Of a DNA stretch of 64,000 bases, positions 49,577 through 58,269 are shown in pieces (the first letter of the stretch is position 1; the number at the start of each line of letters is the position of its first letter). This DNA is from Streptomyces sp. NBC_00440 (GTDB lineage Bacteria; Actinomycetota; Actinomycetes; Streptomycetales; Streptomycetaceae). Below the pieces are notes generated by a model. It was not told the origin of the DNA. It ran no database searches and saw only the letters and a program-made list of their open reading frames with translations. The stretch lies in assembly GCF_036014215.1 (NCBI RefSeq), contig NZ_CP107921.1, positions 6,507,501 to 6,571,500 on the forward strand, in the 5' to 3' direction. The position numbers and the translations under genes were made by a program.

Positions 49577-50803
49577 ATGGGATTCCATGTCGACTCCGAG
49601 ACGGGGCCGCTGCGCCGCGTCATCCTTCACCGGCCGGGTCTGGAACTGAAGCGGCTCACCCCCAGCAACAAGGACGCACTGCTCTTCGACGACGTGCTGT
49701 GGGTGCGCCGCGCCCGCCAGGAGCACGACGGCTTCGCCAACGTCCTGCGCGAGCGGGGTGTGGAGGTGCATCTCTTCGACGACCTGCTGCGGGAGTCGCT
49801 GGAGGTGCCCGAGGCCCGCACGCTCATCCTGGACCGGGTCTTCGACGAGAAGGAGTACGGCCCGCTCGCCACCCACCATCTGCGGACGGTCTTCGACGAC
49901 CTGTCCGTCGGTGACCTGGCGGAGGTGCTGGTCGGCGGAATGACCAAGCGGGAGTTCCTGGAGCGGTACCGGGAGCCGGTCTCGGTCCGCTTCCATGTGA
50001 TGGATCTGGACGACTTCCTGCTCGATCCGCTGCCGAACCACCTGTTCACCCGCGACACATCGGCCTGGATCTACGACGGTGTCTCCATCAACGCGATGCG
50101 CTGGCCGGCCCGGCAGCGCGAAACCGTCCACTTCGAGGCGATCTACCGCCACCACCCGCTCTTCACCGGCTCGGGCGCCTTCCACCACTGGTCACAGGGG
50201 CAGGTCGACTACCCGTCCACGATCGAGGGCGGCGACGTCCTGGTCATCGGCAACGGCGCCGTCCTGATCGGGATGAGCGAGCGGACCACCCCGCAGGCGG
50301 TGGAGATGCTGGCCCGCGGGCTCTTCGCGGCCGGGTCCGCGCGCACCATCGTGGCACTCGACATGCCCAAGCGGCGGGCGTTCATGCACTTGGACACCGT
50401 GATGACGATGGTCGACGGAGACACCTTCACCCAGTACGCGGGGCTCGGGATGCTCCGCTCGTACACCATCGAACCGGGCTACGGCGACCGGGAGTTGAAG
50501 GTCACCGACCACCCGCCGGAGCGGATGCACCACGCCATCGCGGGTGCGCTGGGGCTGAGCGGTATCCGGGTGCTGACCGCGACCCAGGACGTTCACTCGG
50601 CGGAGCGCGAGCAGTGGGACGACGGCTGCAACGTCCTCGCCGTCGAGCCGGGTGTGGTCGTGGCGTACGAGCGGAACTTCACCACCAACACGCATCTGCG
50701 CAAGGAGGGCATCGAAGTCATCGAGATTCCCGGCAGCGAACTGGGGCGGGGCAGGGGAGGGCCGCGGTGCATGAGCTGTCCGGTCCAGCGGGATGCGGTC
50801 TGA
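49577..50803 (+). CDS. arcA: Arginine deiminase
   Basis: A 408-residue enzyme hydrolysing arginine to citrulline and ammonia. [20 protein letters not shown] is the family start, [15 protein letters not shown] and [20 protein letters not shown] carry substrate-binding acids, [11 protein letters not shown] has the catalytic His-x-Asp, and Cys398 in [14 protein letters not shown] is the nucleophile. The ATG at 49577 has a G-rich ribosome site. It is followed by ornithine carbamoyltransferase and a cationic amino-acid permease, the second and transport steps of the deiminase route. No carbamate kinase gene is in the window. Confidence 0.96.
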   Translation: MGFHVDSETGPLRRVILHRPGLELKRLTPSNKDALLFDDVLWVRRARQEHDGFANVLRERGVEVHLFDDLLRESLEVPEARTLILDRVFDEKEYGPLATHHLRTVFDDLSVGDLAEVLVGGMTKREFLERYREPVSVRFHVMDLDDFLLDPLPNHLFTRDTSAWIYDGVSINAMRWPARQRETVHFEAIYRHHPLFTGSGAFHHWSQGQVDYPSTIEGGDVLVIGNGAVLIGMSERTTPQAVEMLARGLFAAGSARTIVALDMPKRRAFMHLDTVMTMVDGDTFTQYAGLGMLRSYTIEPGYGDRELKVTDHPPERMHHAIAGALGLSGIRVLTATQDVHSAEREQWDDGCNVLAVEPGVVVAYERNFTTNTHLRKEGIEVIEIPGSELGRGRGGPRCMSCPVQRDAV

Positions 50804-50846
50804 GCGGGATGCGGTCTGAGGGGATGCCGTATGCGGGATGCCGTAT
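50788..50846. repeat. Degenerate tandem repeat spanning the arcA stop codon
   Basis: GCGGGATGCGGTCTGA occurs twice exactly (50788-50803, ending at the arcA TGA, and 50804-50819), followed by two shortened copies (GGGATGCCGTAT, GCGGGATGCCGTAT). TATAGT at 50844-50849 could act as a -10 for the downstream gene. Confidence 0.85.
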
Positions 50847-50939
50847 AGTGATGCGCTCAACCGCATAGAATTCCACTGAATCCCTGTGCCGTCCCTCTCT
50901 CCATCCCTCCATCCACTCGCGCCCCAAGGAGCAGCCACC

Positions 50940-51947
50940 ATGGCGATAGACCTCGCAGGCCGCCACTTCCTCAAGGAGCTCGACTTCACCGCGGAGGAGT
51001 TCCGCGCTCTGGTCGAGCTGGCCGCCGAGCTCAAAGCGGCCAAGAAGTCGGGCACCGAAGTGCAGCGGCTGCGCGGCCGGAACATCGCCCTGATCTTCGA
51101 GAAGACCTCGACCAGGACGCGCTGTGCCTTCGAGGTGGCCGCGGCCGACCAGGGGGCGTCGACGACGTACCTCGACCCCTCCGGCTCACAGATCGGGCAC
51201 AAGGAGTCCTTCAAGGACACCGCCCGGGTGCTGGGCCGGATGTTCGACGCCATCGAGTACCGCGGTGACAGCCAGCCGCAGGTCGAGGAGCTCGCCGAGC
51301 ACGCCGGGGTCCCCGTCTACAACGGGCTCACCGACGACTGGCACCCCACCCAGATGCTGGCGGACGTGCTCACCATGACCGAGCACACCGACAAGCCGCT
51401 GGAGCAGATCGTCTTCGCCTATCTCGGCGACGCCCGCTTCAACATGGGCAACTCCTACTTGATTACCGGCGCGCTGCTCGGACTCGACGTCCGGATCGCC
51501 GCGCCCCGCGCCTACTGGCCCGCCGACGACGTCGTCGCGCAGGCGCGGAAGCTGGCCGCGGCGAGCGGCGGGACCGTCACCCTCACCGAGGACATCACCG
51601 AGGCCGTGCGGGGCTGCGACTTCGTCGTCACCGACGTCTGGGTGTCGATGGGGGAGCCCAAGGAGGTCTGGGCCGAGCGCATCACCGCGCTCGCGCCGTA
51701 CGCCGTGACGATGGACGTGCTGCGTGCCACCGGTAACCCGGGGGTGAAGTTCCTGCACTGTCTGCCGGCCTTCCACGACCTGGGCACCCGGGTCGGGCGC
51801 GAGATCCACGCGCAGTTCGGGCTGTGCGAGCTGGAGGTCACCGACGAGGTCTTCGAGTCGGAGCACTCGGTCGTCTTCGACGAGGCGGAGAACCGGATGC
51901 ACACGATCAAGGCCGTCCTGGTGGCCACCCTGTCGGGCAAGGGATAG
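50940..51947 (+). CDS. Ornithine carbamoyltransferase
   Basis: A 335-residue OTC. The carbamoyl-phosphate motif STRTR is at residues 57-61, [14 protein letters not shown] carries the HPTQ motif, and [12 protein letters not shown] the HCLP motif that binds ornithine. Neighbouring arcA points to the catabolic direction (ArcB), making carbamoyl phosphate from citrulline, but a biosynthetic ArgF role cannot be excluded by sequence alone. GGAG precedes the ATG. Confidence 0.95.
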   Translation: MAIDLAGRHFLKELDFTAEEFRALVELAAELKAAKKSGTEVQRLRGRNIALIFEKTSTRTRCAFEVAAADQGASTTYLDPSGSQIGHKESFKDTARVLGRMFDAIEYRGDSQPQVEELAEHAGVPVYNGLTDDWHPTQMLADVLTMTEHTDKPLEQIVFAYLGDARFNMGNSYLITGALLGLDVRIAAPRAYWPADDVVAQARKLAAASGGTVTLTEDITEAVRGCDFVVTDVWVSMGEPKEVWAERITALAPYAVTMDVLRATGNPGVKFLHCLPAFHDLGTRVGREIHAQFGLCELEVTDEVFESEHSVVFDEAENRMHTIKAVLVATLSGKG

Positions 51948-52003
51948 TCATACGCCCAATTGGGTGAATATGCGATAGGGCGGCTACTATGTCGTCCATT
52001 GGT

Positions 52004-52031
52004 GGGGTTCGAGCTCGCACGCTCGAACCCC
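52004..52031 (+). terminator. Perfect hairpin downstream of the ornithine carbamoyltransferase gene
   Basis: GGGGTTCGAGC (52004-52014), loop TCGCAC, GCTCGAACCCC (52021-52031), followed by ATTTCG. An 11-base perfect stem 57 bases past the stop and 63 bases before the permease start; it may terminate, or attenuate permease expression. Confidence 0.75.
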
Positions 52032-52093
52032 ATTTCGCTGTGTGTGCTGCTGTGCGCGCCGCTCCGCGCACGTCCGGAAAGAGACCCGCCCCC

Positions 52094-53560
52094 ATGCGTT
52101 CCCCCCACCTCGCAGGACCCCGGCCGCCCCGTCGGCCGGGGCTGCGCGTCAAGTCGCCCGAGCTTCTGATCGCCGAATCCGGCGCGGATCTGGAGGGGCA
52201 CGGCCTCCGCCGCACGATGGGGCTCTTCCAGCTGGTGTGCTTCGGCGTCGGGGCCATCGTCGGGACCGGGATCTTCGTCGGCCTCTCCGACACGGTGGCC
52301 AAGTCGGGTCCCGCCGTCATCGTCTCGTTCGTACTCGCCGCGATCACCTGCGTCTTCACGGCGTTCTCCTTCGCCGAGCTGGGCGGCGCGATCCCGGTGT
52401 CGGGCAGCTCGTACTCCTTCGCGTACGCCACGCTCGGCGAGCGCACCGCCTTCCTGGTCGGCTGGTGTCTGTTCCTTGAGTACGGCATCTCGGTGAGCGC
52501 GGTCGCCGTCGGCTGGAGCCAGTACCTCAACGAGCTGCTGAACAGCGTCACCGGATGGCAGCTGCCCGCCGTGCTCTCCAGCGGTCCGGCCGACGGCGGA
52601 GTGATCAATCTGCCCGCCGTCGTGGTGATCGGACTCGCCGCCGTCCTGCTGGTGCGCGGTGTCCGGGAGAGTGCCCGCGCCACGGCCGCGATGGCCGTAC
52701 TGAAGATCGGCATCCTGCTGGCCTTCTGCGCCATCGCCTTCACCGCGTTCCGTCACGGCCATCTGGTGCCGTTCGCACCCGACGGCATCGGAGGCATCAC
52801 CTCGGGCGCCTCGATCGCGTTCTTCTCGTACATCGGCTTCGACGCCATCACCACGGCCGGCGAGGAGGTCAGGAACCCGCGGCGCAACATCCCGCTCGCG
52901 ATCATGATCTGTATCGGCATCGTCACCGTGCTCTACTGTGCGGTCGCCGTGGCGGCCATCGGCGCGTTCGGAGCGCCCGCCGTCGCCGACCGGCCCGCCG
53001 CGCTCTCGCTGATCGTCAACCAGGTCACCGGCTCATCGGTCGGCGGCGGTGTCATCGCGTTCGGCGCGGTCGTCGCCATCGCATCGGTGGTGCTCGCCGT
53101 GATGTACGGGCAGACCCGCATCCTGATGTCGATGTCCCGCGACGGGCTGGTCCCCGCGGTCTTCGAGAAGGTCTCCCCGAAGACCTCGACGCCGGTCTCC
53201 AACACCTGGATCGTGGCGACCGTGGTCGCCGTTCCCGCCGCGTTCTCCTCGCTCGACGTCGTGGTGAACCTGACGACCATCGGGGCGCTGGCCACGATGG
53301 TGGCCGTGAACGTCGCGGTGATCGCGCTGCGCCGCAGCCACCCGGCGCTCCCGCGCACCTTCCGGGTGCCGCTGTTCCCCGTCAGTCCCGTCCTGGGGGT
53401 CGGGTTCTGCGCGTATCTGATGTACGGGACCGGCTGGCGGACCTGGCTCCAGTTCGCGGGCTTCCTGCTGGCCGGTGCGGCCGTCTACGCCGCCTACGGG
53501 CGCCGCCGCTCCCGGCTCGGAGCGCAGCAGCTCAGTCGCCAGGACCCGCCGGCAGGGTGA
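52094..53560 (+). CDS. APC-superfamily cationic amino-acid permease (CAT type)
   Basis: A 488-residue permease with about 12 helices. Helix 1 MGLFQLVCFGVGAIVGTGIF is the CAT/YfnA signature, AELGGAIPVSGSSYSFAYAT the helix 2-3 region, and FFSYIGFDAITTAGEEVRNP the helix 6-7 segment. Position after arginine deiminase and OTC suggests import of arginine or exchange with ornithine. Its 3' end overlaps the anti-sigma-like gene by 29 bases in the convergent direction. Confidence 0.88.
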   Translation: MRSPHLAGPRPPRRPGLRVKSPELLIAESGADLEGHGLRRTMGLFQLVCFGVGAIVGTGIFVGLSDTVAKSGPAVIVSFVLAAITCVFTAFSFAELGGAIPVSGSSYSFAYATLGERTAFLVGWCLFLEYGISVSAVAVGWSQYLNELLNSVTGWQLPAVLSSGPADGGVINLPAVVVIGLAAVLLVRGVRESARATAAMAVLKIGILLAFCAIAFTAFRHGHLVPFAPDGIGGITSGASIAFFSYIGFDAITTAGEEVRNPRRNIPLAIMICIGIVTVLYCAVAVAAIGAFGAPAVADRPAALSLIVNQVTGSSVGGGVIAFGAVVAIASVVLAVMYGQTRILMSMSRDGLVPAVFEKVSPKTSTPVSNTWIVATVVAVPAAFSSLDVVVNLTTIGALATMVAVNVAVIALRRSHPALPRTFRVPLFPVSPVLGVGFCAYLMYGTGWRTWLQFAGFLLAGAAVYAAYGRRRSRLGAQQLSRQDPPAG

Positions 53561-54071
53561 ACCAGACGGCCTTGCCGTGCTCGGTGGGGCGGTGGCCGTA
53601 GGACGAGCTGAGGGTCCGGATGAGCAGCAGGCCGCGGCCGTGCTCCTGCATGGGGTCGGGCGGGCCTGTCGGCGGCGTCCGGGTCAGCTCGCCGGGTGCC
53701 ACCGGGTCCCGGTCGTGCACCTCGACCTGGCAGCCGGTGTGCAGGACCTCCACGACCAGCTCTATGGGGTCGCTGCCGACCGTGTGCTCCACGGCGTTGG
53801 CGACCAGCTCGGACGTGAGGAGCTCGGCCGTGTCGGAGTCCGCGGCGTCCTCGCCCTCCAGGTCGGCGAGCACGGTACGGATCAGCGCACGAGCTATCGG
53901 CACCGCGGCCGCGGTGTGCGGCAGTGCGATGCGCCACGAGGCGGGGCGCGAGGTGTCCGGCACGGCTGGTGTTCCGTTCGGTGTGGAGGGGGTTGTCCTG
54001 ATTTCAACGATACGGAGCCGGAGGCGTTGCGAGTAGAGGCAGCGGCCGGGAGGAAATGGGACCTGTGCCAC
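53532..54071 (-). CDS. Anti-sigma-factor-like ATP-binding protein (HATPase)
   Basis: A 179-residue RsbW/SpoIIAB-like protein. LLTSELVANAVEHT is the N box that binds Mg-ATP, VEVHDRDP the G1 region and EHGRGLLLIRTLSSSYGHRP the G2 region; the end KAVWFTLPAG is typical of streptomycete family members. About 50 N-terminal residues precede the domain. Such proteins are serine kinases or sigma-factor antagonists, present in dozens of copies in streptomycetes. The partner is unknown. Confidence 0.88.
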   Translation of the reverse strand: MAQVPFPPGRCLYSQRLRLRIVEIRTTPSTPNGTPAVPDTSRPASWRIALPHTAAAVPIARALIRTVLADLEGEDAADSDTAELLTSELVANAVEHTVGSDPIELVVEVLHTGCQVEVHDRDPVAPGELTRTPPTGPPDPMQEHGRGLLLIRTLSSSYGHRPTEHGKAVWFTLPAGPGD

Positions 54072-54110
54072 ATTCTGACCGGACTTCCGGCGGGAAGCCT
54101 CACCATCTTG

Positions 54111-54150
54111 TTATCGCGTACTCGTGACGGTAGTCACGTACGAGTGATAA
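54111..54150. promoter_or_regulatory. Symmetric operator TTATC-N8-GTGAC-N4-GTCAC-N8-GATAA
   Basis: A 40-base two-level palindrome upstream of the enoyl-CoA hydratase gene, with outer arms at 54111-54115 and 54146-54150 and inner arms GTGAC (54124-54128) and GTCAC (54133-54137). AT-rich TAATTTAAAG follows. A related element lies at 59908-59943 before the acyl-CoA dehydrogenase gene. Confidence 0.65.
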
Positions 54151-54230
54151 TTTAAAGGCGAACGCCGCTCTTTCACCGGGTCTCCGACCGGCCTTCGGAC
54201 GAGTCCCCCGACCGAAGGAGGCCGCACACC

Positions 54231-55058
54231 ATGAGCCCCTTTTCCGGCTCAGCAGACTCTGTGGAGCACTGGGACCATCTCCGTGTGACCAGGCAGGACG
54301 GGGTCGCGACCGTCACCTTCGCGCGGCCCGGGAAGCTGAACGCCCTGACCTTCGGCGCCTACGCCGATCTGCGCGACCTGCTCGCGGAACTGTCCCGCGA
54401 GCGGTCGGTACGGGCGCTCGTTCTCGCCGGCGAGGGCCGCGGATTCTGCTCGGGCGGCGACGTCGAGGAGATCATCGGCGCCACCCTGGCCCTGGACACC
54501 GCCCAGCTGCTCGACTTCAACCGGATGACCGGACAGGTCGTCCGGGCGCTGCGCGAGTGCCCCTTCCCCGTGATCGCCGCCGTGCACGGGGTCGCCGCGG
54601 GCGCGGGCGCCGTCCTCGCGCTGGCCGCGGACTTCCGGGTCGCCGACCCGACCGCCCGCTTCGCGTTCCTCTTCACCCGGGTGGGGCTGTCCGGCGGCGA
54701 CATGGGCGCCGCCTATCTGCTGCCGCGCGTCGTCGGCCTCGGGCACGCGACCCGGCTGCTGATGCTGGGGGAGCCCGTCCTGGCGCCCGAGGCCGAGCGG
54801 ATCGGCCTGATCAGCGAACTGGCCGACGAGGGCCGGGCGGGCGAGCGGGCCGCCGCGCTGGCCCGCCGCCTCGCCGAGGGCCCGGCGCTCGCGTACGCGC
54901 AGACCAAGGCGCTGCTCACGGCCGAACTCGACATGCCGCTCGCCGCCGCCGTCGAACTGGACGCCACCACACAGGCGCTGCTCATGAACGGCGAGGACTA
55001 CGCCGAGTTCCACGCCGCCTTCACCGAGAAGCGGCCCCCCAAGTGGCAGGGCAGGTAG
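54231..55058 (+). CDS. Enoyl-CoA hydratase/isomerase
   Basis: A 275-residue crotonase. ALVLAGEGRGFCSGGDVEEI holds the first oxyanion-hole segment, and CPFPVIAAVHGVAAGAGAVL the second with the AGAG loop; GGDMGAAYLLPRVVG contains the position of catalytic acids, where Asp takes the usual Glu place. It lies 2 bases before the aryl-CoA monooxygenase fusion, so the two are co-translated. Likely acts on a ring-derived CoA thioester in the same pathway. Confidence 0.9.
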   Translation: MSPFSGSADSVEHWDHLRVTRQDGVATVTFARPGKLNALTFGAYADLRDLLAELSRERSVRALVLAGEGRGFCSGGDVEEIIGATLALDTAQLLDFNRMTGQVVRALRECPFPVIAAVHGVAAGAGAVLALAADFRVADPTARFAFLFTRVGLSGGDMGAAYLLPRVVGLGHATRLLMLGEPVLAPEAERIGLISELADEGRAGERAAALARRLAEGPALAYAQTKALLTAELDMPLAAAVELDATTQALLMNGEDYAEFHAAFTEKRPPKWQGR

Positions 55059-55060
55059 CC

Positions 55061-57361
55061 GTGGCGGCCGGTAAGGGGGAGCGCTCCGCCGCCCTTCGGG
55101 TCGCGGTCGTCGGCGGCGGACCCGGCGGTCTCTACGCGGCCACCCTCCTCAAACGTCTCGACCCCGCCAGGTCCGTCACCGTCTGGGAGCGCAACGCCCC
55201 CGACGACACCTTCGGCTTCGGCGTCGTCCTCTCCGACGAGACCCTGGGCGGCATCGAGCAGGCGGACCCGGCCGTCCACCGCGCGCTCCAGGACGAGTTC
55301 GTACGGTGGGACGACATCGACATCGTCCACCGCGGCACCACCCTGACCTCGGGCGGTCACGGCTTCGCGGCGCTCGGCAGGCGCCGCCTCCTGGAGATCC
55401 TGCACGAGCGCTGCCACGAGCTGGGGGTACGGATCCGCTTCCGCACCGAAGCGCCGCCCCCCGCCGAACTGGCCGCCACCCACGACCTGGTGGTCGCCGC
55501 CGACGGGGTGCACAGCGCCACCCGCCGGGCCTACGCCGAGGTCTTCGCGCCCCGCGTCACCACCCACCGCTGCCGCTACATCTGGCTCTCCGCGCCCTTC
55601 GCCTTCGACGCCTTCCGCTTCGAGATCGCCGAGACCGAGCACGGTGTGATGCAGCTGCACGGCTACCCGTACGGGCCCAAGGACTCCACCGTCATCGTCG
55701 AAATGCGCGAGGAGGTCTGGCAGGCCGCGGGACTCGACCGGTGCGACGAGCGGGAGTCCACCGCGCGGTGCGCCCGGATCTTCGCCGACGCGCTCGGCGG
55801 CCGGCCGCTCACCGGCAACAACTCCACGTGGACCGCGTTCCGTACCGTGGTCAACGACCGCTGGTCGCACGGGAACACGGTGCTGATCGGCGACGCCGCC
55901 CACACCGCGCACTTCTCCATCGGCTCCGGCACCAAGCTCGCCGTCGAGGACGCGCTCGCGCTGGCGGCGAACATCGAGGAGCAGCCCGACCTGCCGTCGG
56001 CCCTTGCCGCGTACGAGAGCGAGCGCCGCCCGGTCGTCGCCTCCACCCAGCGGGCGGCACGAGCCAGCCTGGAGTGGTTCGAGCAGCTGGACATGTATCT
56101 GGGCCAGCCACCGAGGGAGTTCGCCTTCAACCTGCTGACCCGCAGCCGCCGGGTCACGCACGACAATCTGCGGCTCCGCGACCGCGCCTTCACGGACACG
56201 GTGGAACGCGACTTCGGCTGCCGGGACGGCACACCGCCGATGTTCACCCCGCTGCGGCTGCGCGGTCTCGAACTGCGCAACCGCGTCGTCGTCTCGCCCA
56301 TGGACATGTACTCGGCACACGACGGTGTCCCCGGCGACTTCCACCTCGTCCACCTGGGCGCCCGCGCCCTCGGCGGTGCCGGTCTGGTGATGACCGAGAT
56401 GGTGTGCGTGAGCCCCGAGGGCCGCATCACACCCGGCTGCACCGGCCTCTACACCGGCGAACAGGCGTCGGCCTGGCGCCGCGTCACCTCCTTCGTGCAC
56501 GAGCAGTCGCCCGGCACCGCGATAGGCGTCCAGCTCGGGCACTCCGGCCGCAAGGGGTCCACCCGTCTCATGTGGGACGGCATGGACGAGCCGCTCCCGG
56601 ACGGCAACTGGCCGCTGTCGGCCGCGTCCCCGCTCCCGTACCTGCCGGACGTCAGCCAGCTCCCGGCGGAACTCGACGCGGCCGGACTCAGCGCGGTGCG
56701 CGAACAGTTCGCCGAGGCGGCCCGCCGCGCCGCACGGTCGGACTTCGACCTGCTCGAACTGCACTGCGCCCACGGCTATCTGCTCTCCGGCTTCCTCTCC
56801 CCGCTCACCAATCTGCGCACCGACGGCTACGGCGGCCCGCTCCGGGGCCGGCTGCGCTTCCCCCTGGAGGTCTTCGACGCGGTGCGGGCCGTCTGGCCCG
56901 ATGACCGGCCGATGACGGTCCGTATCTCGGCCGCCGACTGGGCACCCGGCGGTACGACACCGGACGAAGCGGTCGCGACAGCCCGCGCCTTCGCGGCCCA
57001 CGGGGCCGACGCGATCGACGTCTCGACGGGGCAGGTCGTCCCCGGCGAGAAACCCGCCTACGGCCGCTCCTACCAGACCCCGTTCGCCGACCGCATCCGC
57101 AACGAACTGGGCGTCCCGGTGATCGCGGTGGGGGCGATCTCCTCCTGGGACGACGTCAACTCGCTGCTGTTGGCGGGCCGTACGGACCTCTGCGCGCTGG
57201 CCCGCCCGCATCTGTACGACCCGCACTGGACCCTGCACGCGGCGGCGGAGCAGGGCTACGAGGGCCCGGCCGCCCCCTGGCCCCTCCCGTACCGGGCGGG
57301 CAGCCGCGCGCCGAGGACCGGCAGAACGGACGCCCCGAAGCCGAGGCTCACGCTCAAGTGA
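55061..57361 (+). CDS. FAD monooxygenase/Old Yellow Enzyme fusion (2-aminobenzoyl-CoA or salicylyl-CoA type)
   Basis: A 766-residue bifunctional flavoenzyme. The N-terminal half is a class A FAD hydroxylase: VVGGGPGGLYAATLLKRLDP near residue 14, DLVVAADGVHSATRR and VLIGDAAHTAHFSIGSGTKL. From about residue 390 (MFTPLRLRGLELRNRVVVSP) comes an FMN Old Yellow Enzyme barrel with FHLVHLGARALGGAGLVMTE, CAHGYLLSGFLSPLTNLRTD and AVGAISSWDDVNSLL. This architecture is that of 2-aminobenzoyl-CoA monooxygenase/reductase, also annotated as salicylyl-CoA 5-hydroxylase. The GTG at 55061 follows the ECH stop by two bases; the longer open frame is an artefact. Adjacent aryl-CoA ligase supports the role. Confidence 0.88.
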   Translation: MAAGKGERSAALRVAVVGGGPGGLYAATLLKRLDPARSVTVWERNAPDDTFGFGVVLSDETLGGIEQADPAVHRALQDEFVRWDDIDIVHRGTTLTSGGHGFAALGRRRLLEILHERCHELGVRIRFRTEAPPPAELAATHDLVVAADGVHSATRRAYAEVFAPRVTTHRCRYIWLSAPFAFDAFRFEIAETEHGVMQLHGYPYGPKDSTVIVEMREEVWQAAGLDRCDERESTARCARIFADALGGRPLTGNNSTWTAFRTVVNDRWSHGNTVLIGDAAHTAHFSIGSGTKLAVEDALALAANIEEQPDLPSALAAYESERRPVVASTQRAARASLEWFEQLDMYLGQPPREFAFNLLTRSRRVTHDNLRLRDRAFTDTVERDFGCRDGTPPMFTPLRLRGLELRNRVVVSPMDMYSAHDGVPGDFHLVHLGARALGGAGLVMTEMVCVSPEGRITPGCTGLYTGEQASAWRRVTSFVHEQSPGTAIGVQLGHSGRKGSTRLMWDGMDEPLPDGNWPLSAASPLPYLPDVSQLPAELDAAGLSAVREQFAEAARRAARSDFDLLELHCAHGYLLSGFLSPLTNLRTDGYGGPLRGRLRFPLEVFDAVRAVWPDDRPMTVRISAADWAPGGTTPDEAVATARAFAAHGADAIDVSTGQVVPGEKPAYGRSYQTPFADRIRNELGVPVIAVGAISSWDDVNSLLLAGRTDLCALARPHLYDPHWTLHAAAEQGYEGPAAPWPLPYRAGSRAPRTGRTDAPKPRLTLK

Positions 57362-58196
57362 CGGTAGGGACGGCCGTCCTGGTGACAACGGCCCGGTCGG
57401 CCACGGGCCGGTATCCGATGCGCCGGTACACGCCGTTGCTGGTCGGGTTGGCGAGGTCGGTGAAGAGCAGTACATCGGCCGCGCCCGCGTCCAGCGCCGC
57501 CCGGCTGATGTGCGCGGTGACCGCCGCCGCGTAGCCGCGACCGCGCAGGCCGGGCGGGGTGTACACGGGGGCGACGCGCACCGTGCCCGCGGTGGGGCGG
57601 GTCATCCCGGCCATGGACACCGGGACGCCCCGGTGCTCCCAGAGAGCCAGTCCGCCGTACGAGATCCGGTCGTCGACGGAGCTCTCCGCCCGGGCCACCG
57701 GCTGTCCGGTGTCGCGACCGAACGCGCGGTGCCACTCCACCAGCAGCTCATGGTCGGCGGTTGTGGCGGTACGGGCCTGTCCGGCCGGGCAGGGCGACGG
57801 CGGGGTCAACTCGGCCAGTCGGTGGAGGCGTTGCTCCTGTGCGATGGCCCGATCCGGCCACGAGGCGGTGAGCGCATCGGCCACCGCCCGTTCGGCGTTG
57901 ACGGCGTTCACCCCCCACTCCTCGAAGGCGTTCGCGAGCGACAGCACGGCTTCGTCGGGCACCATTCCGACCTGCAGAGGGTGCGGCGGCGTCCACACGA
58001 TGACACCGTCCACCACGCCGGCCGGGGACCGCCACCAGCCGAAGAGCGGGGCGCCGTCCCCGTAGAAGCGCAACCCATGGCGCTTCAGTGCAGCGGTGAT
58101 GGTCAGCACGAGCGTGTTCCCGGCCGGGTGCAGGGCGGCGGCGGGCTCCGCCGTGGTGAGAAAGCTGTCGAGATCGTGGGTGAAGGTCCATGTCAT
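57354..58196 (-). CDS. GNAT-family N-acetyltransferase
   Basis: A 280-residue protein with a C-terminal GNAT domain. The acetyl-CoA loop is PPGLRGRGYAAAVT, followed by ADVLLFTDLANPTSNGVYRR and IGYRPVAD, the standard last strands. The N-terminal half (TFTHDLDSFLTTAEPAAALH) is a degenerate partner domain. It converges with the monooxygenase gene, overlapping 8 bases. Substrate unknown; not clearly part of the aromatic pathway. Confidence 0.9.
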   Translation of the reverse strand: MTWTFTHDLDSFLTTAEPAAALHPAGNTLVLTITAALKRHGLRFYGDGAPLFGWWRSPAGVVDGVIVWTPPHPLQVGMVPDEAVLSLANAFEEWGVNAVNAERAVADALTASWPDRAIAQEQRLHRLAELTPPSPCPAGQARTATTADHELLVEWHRAFGRDTGQPVARAESSVDDRISYGGLALWEHRGVPVSMAGMTRPTAGTVRVAPVYTPPGLRGRGYAAAVTAHISRAALDAGAADVLLFTDLANPTSNGVYRRIGYRPVADRAVVTRTAVPTVT

Positions 58197-58269
58197 GCAG
58201 CACATGGTGCGCGGCGGCGGCGCGGGAGGCACGCGGGTTTCCGGGCGACGGGCTGCGCCGTCAACCCGC

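Noticed and set aside
52004..52031. T-arm-like GGTTCGAGC as a possible tRNA gene or attachment site
   Set aside because: No D-arm, anticodon arm or acceptor stem around it; the perfect 11-bp stem fits a terminator better.
54557..55060. N-terminal extension of the monooxygenase frame through the enoyl-CoA hydratase gene
   Set aside because: Arg/Pro-rich frame-shadow composition; the FAD domain begins right after the GTG at 55061.
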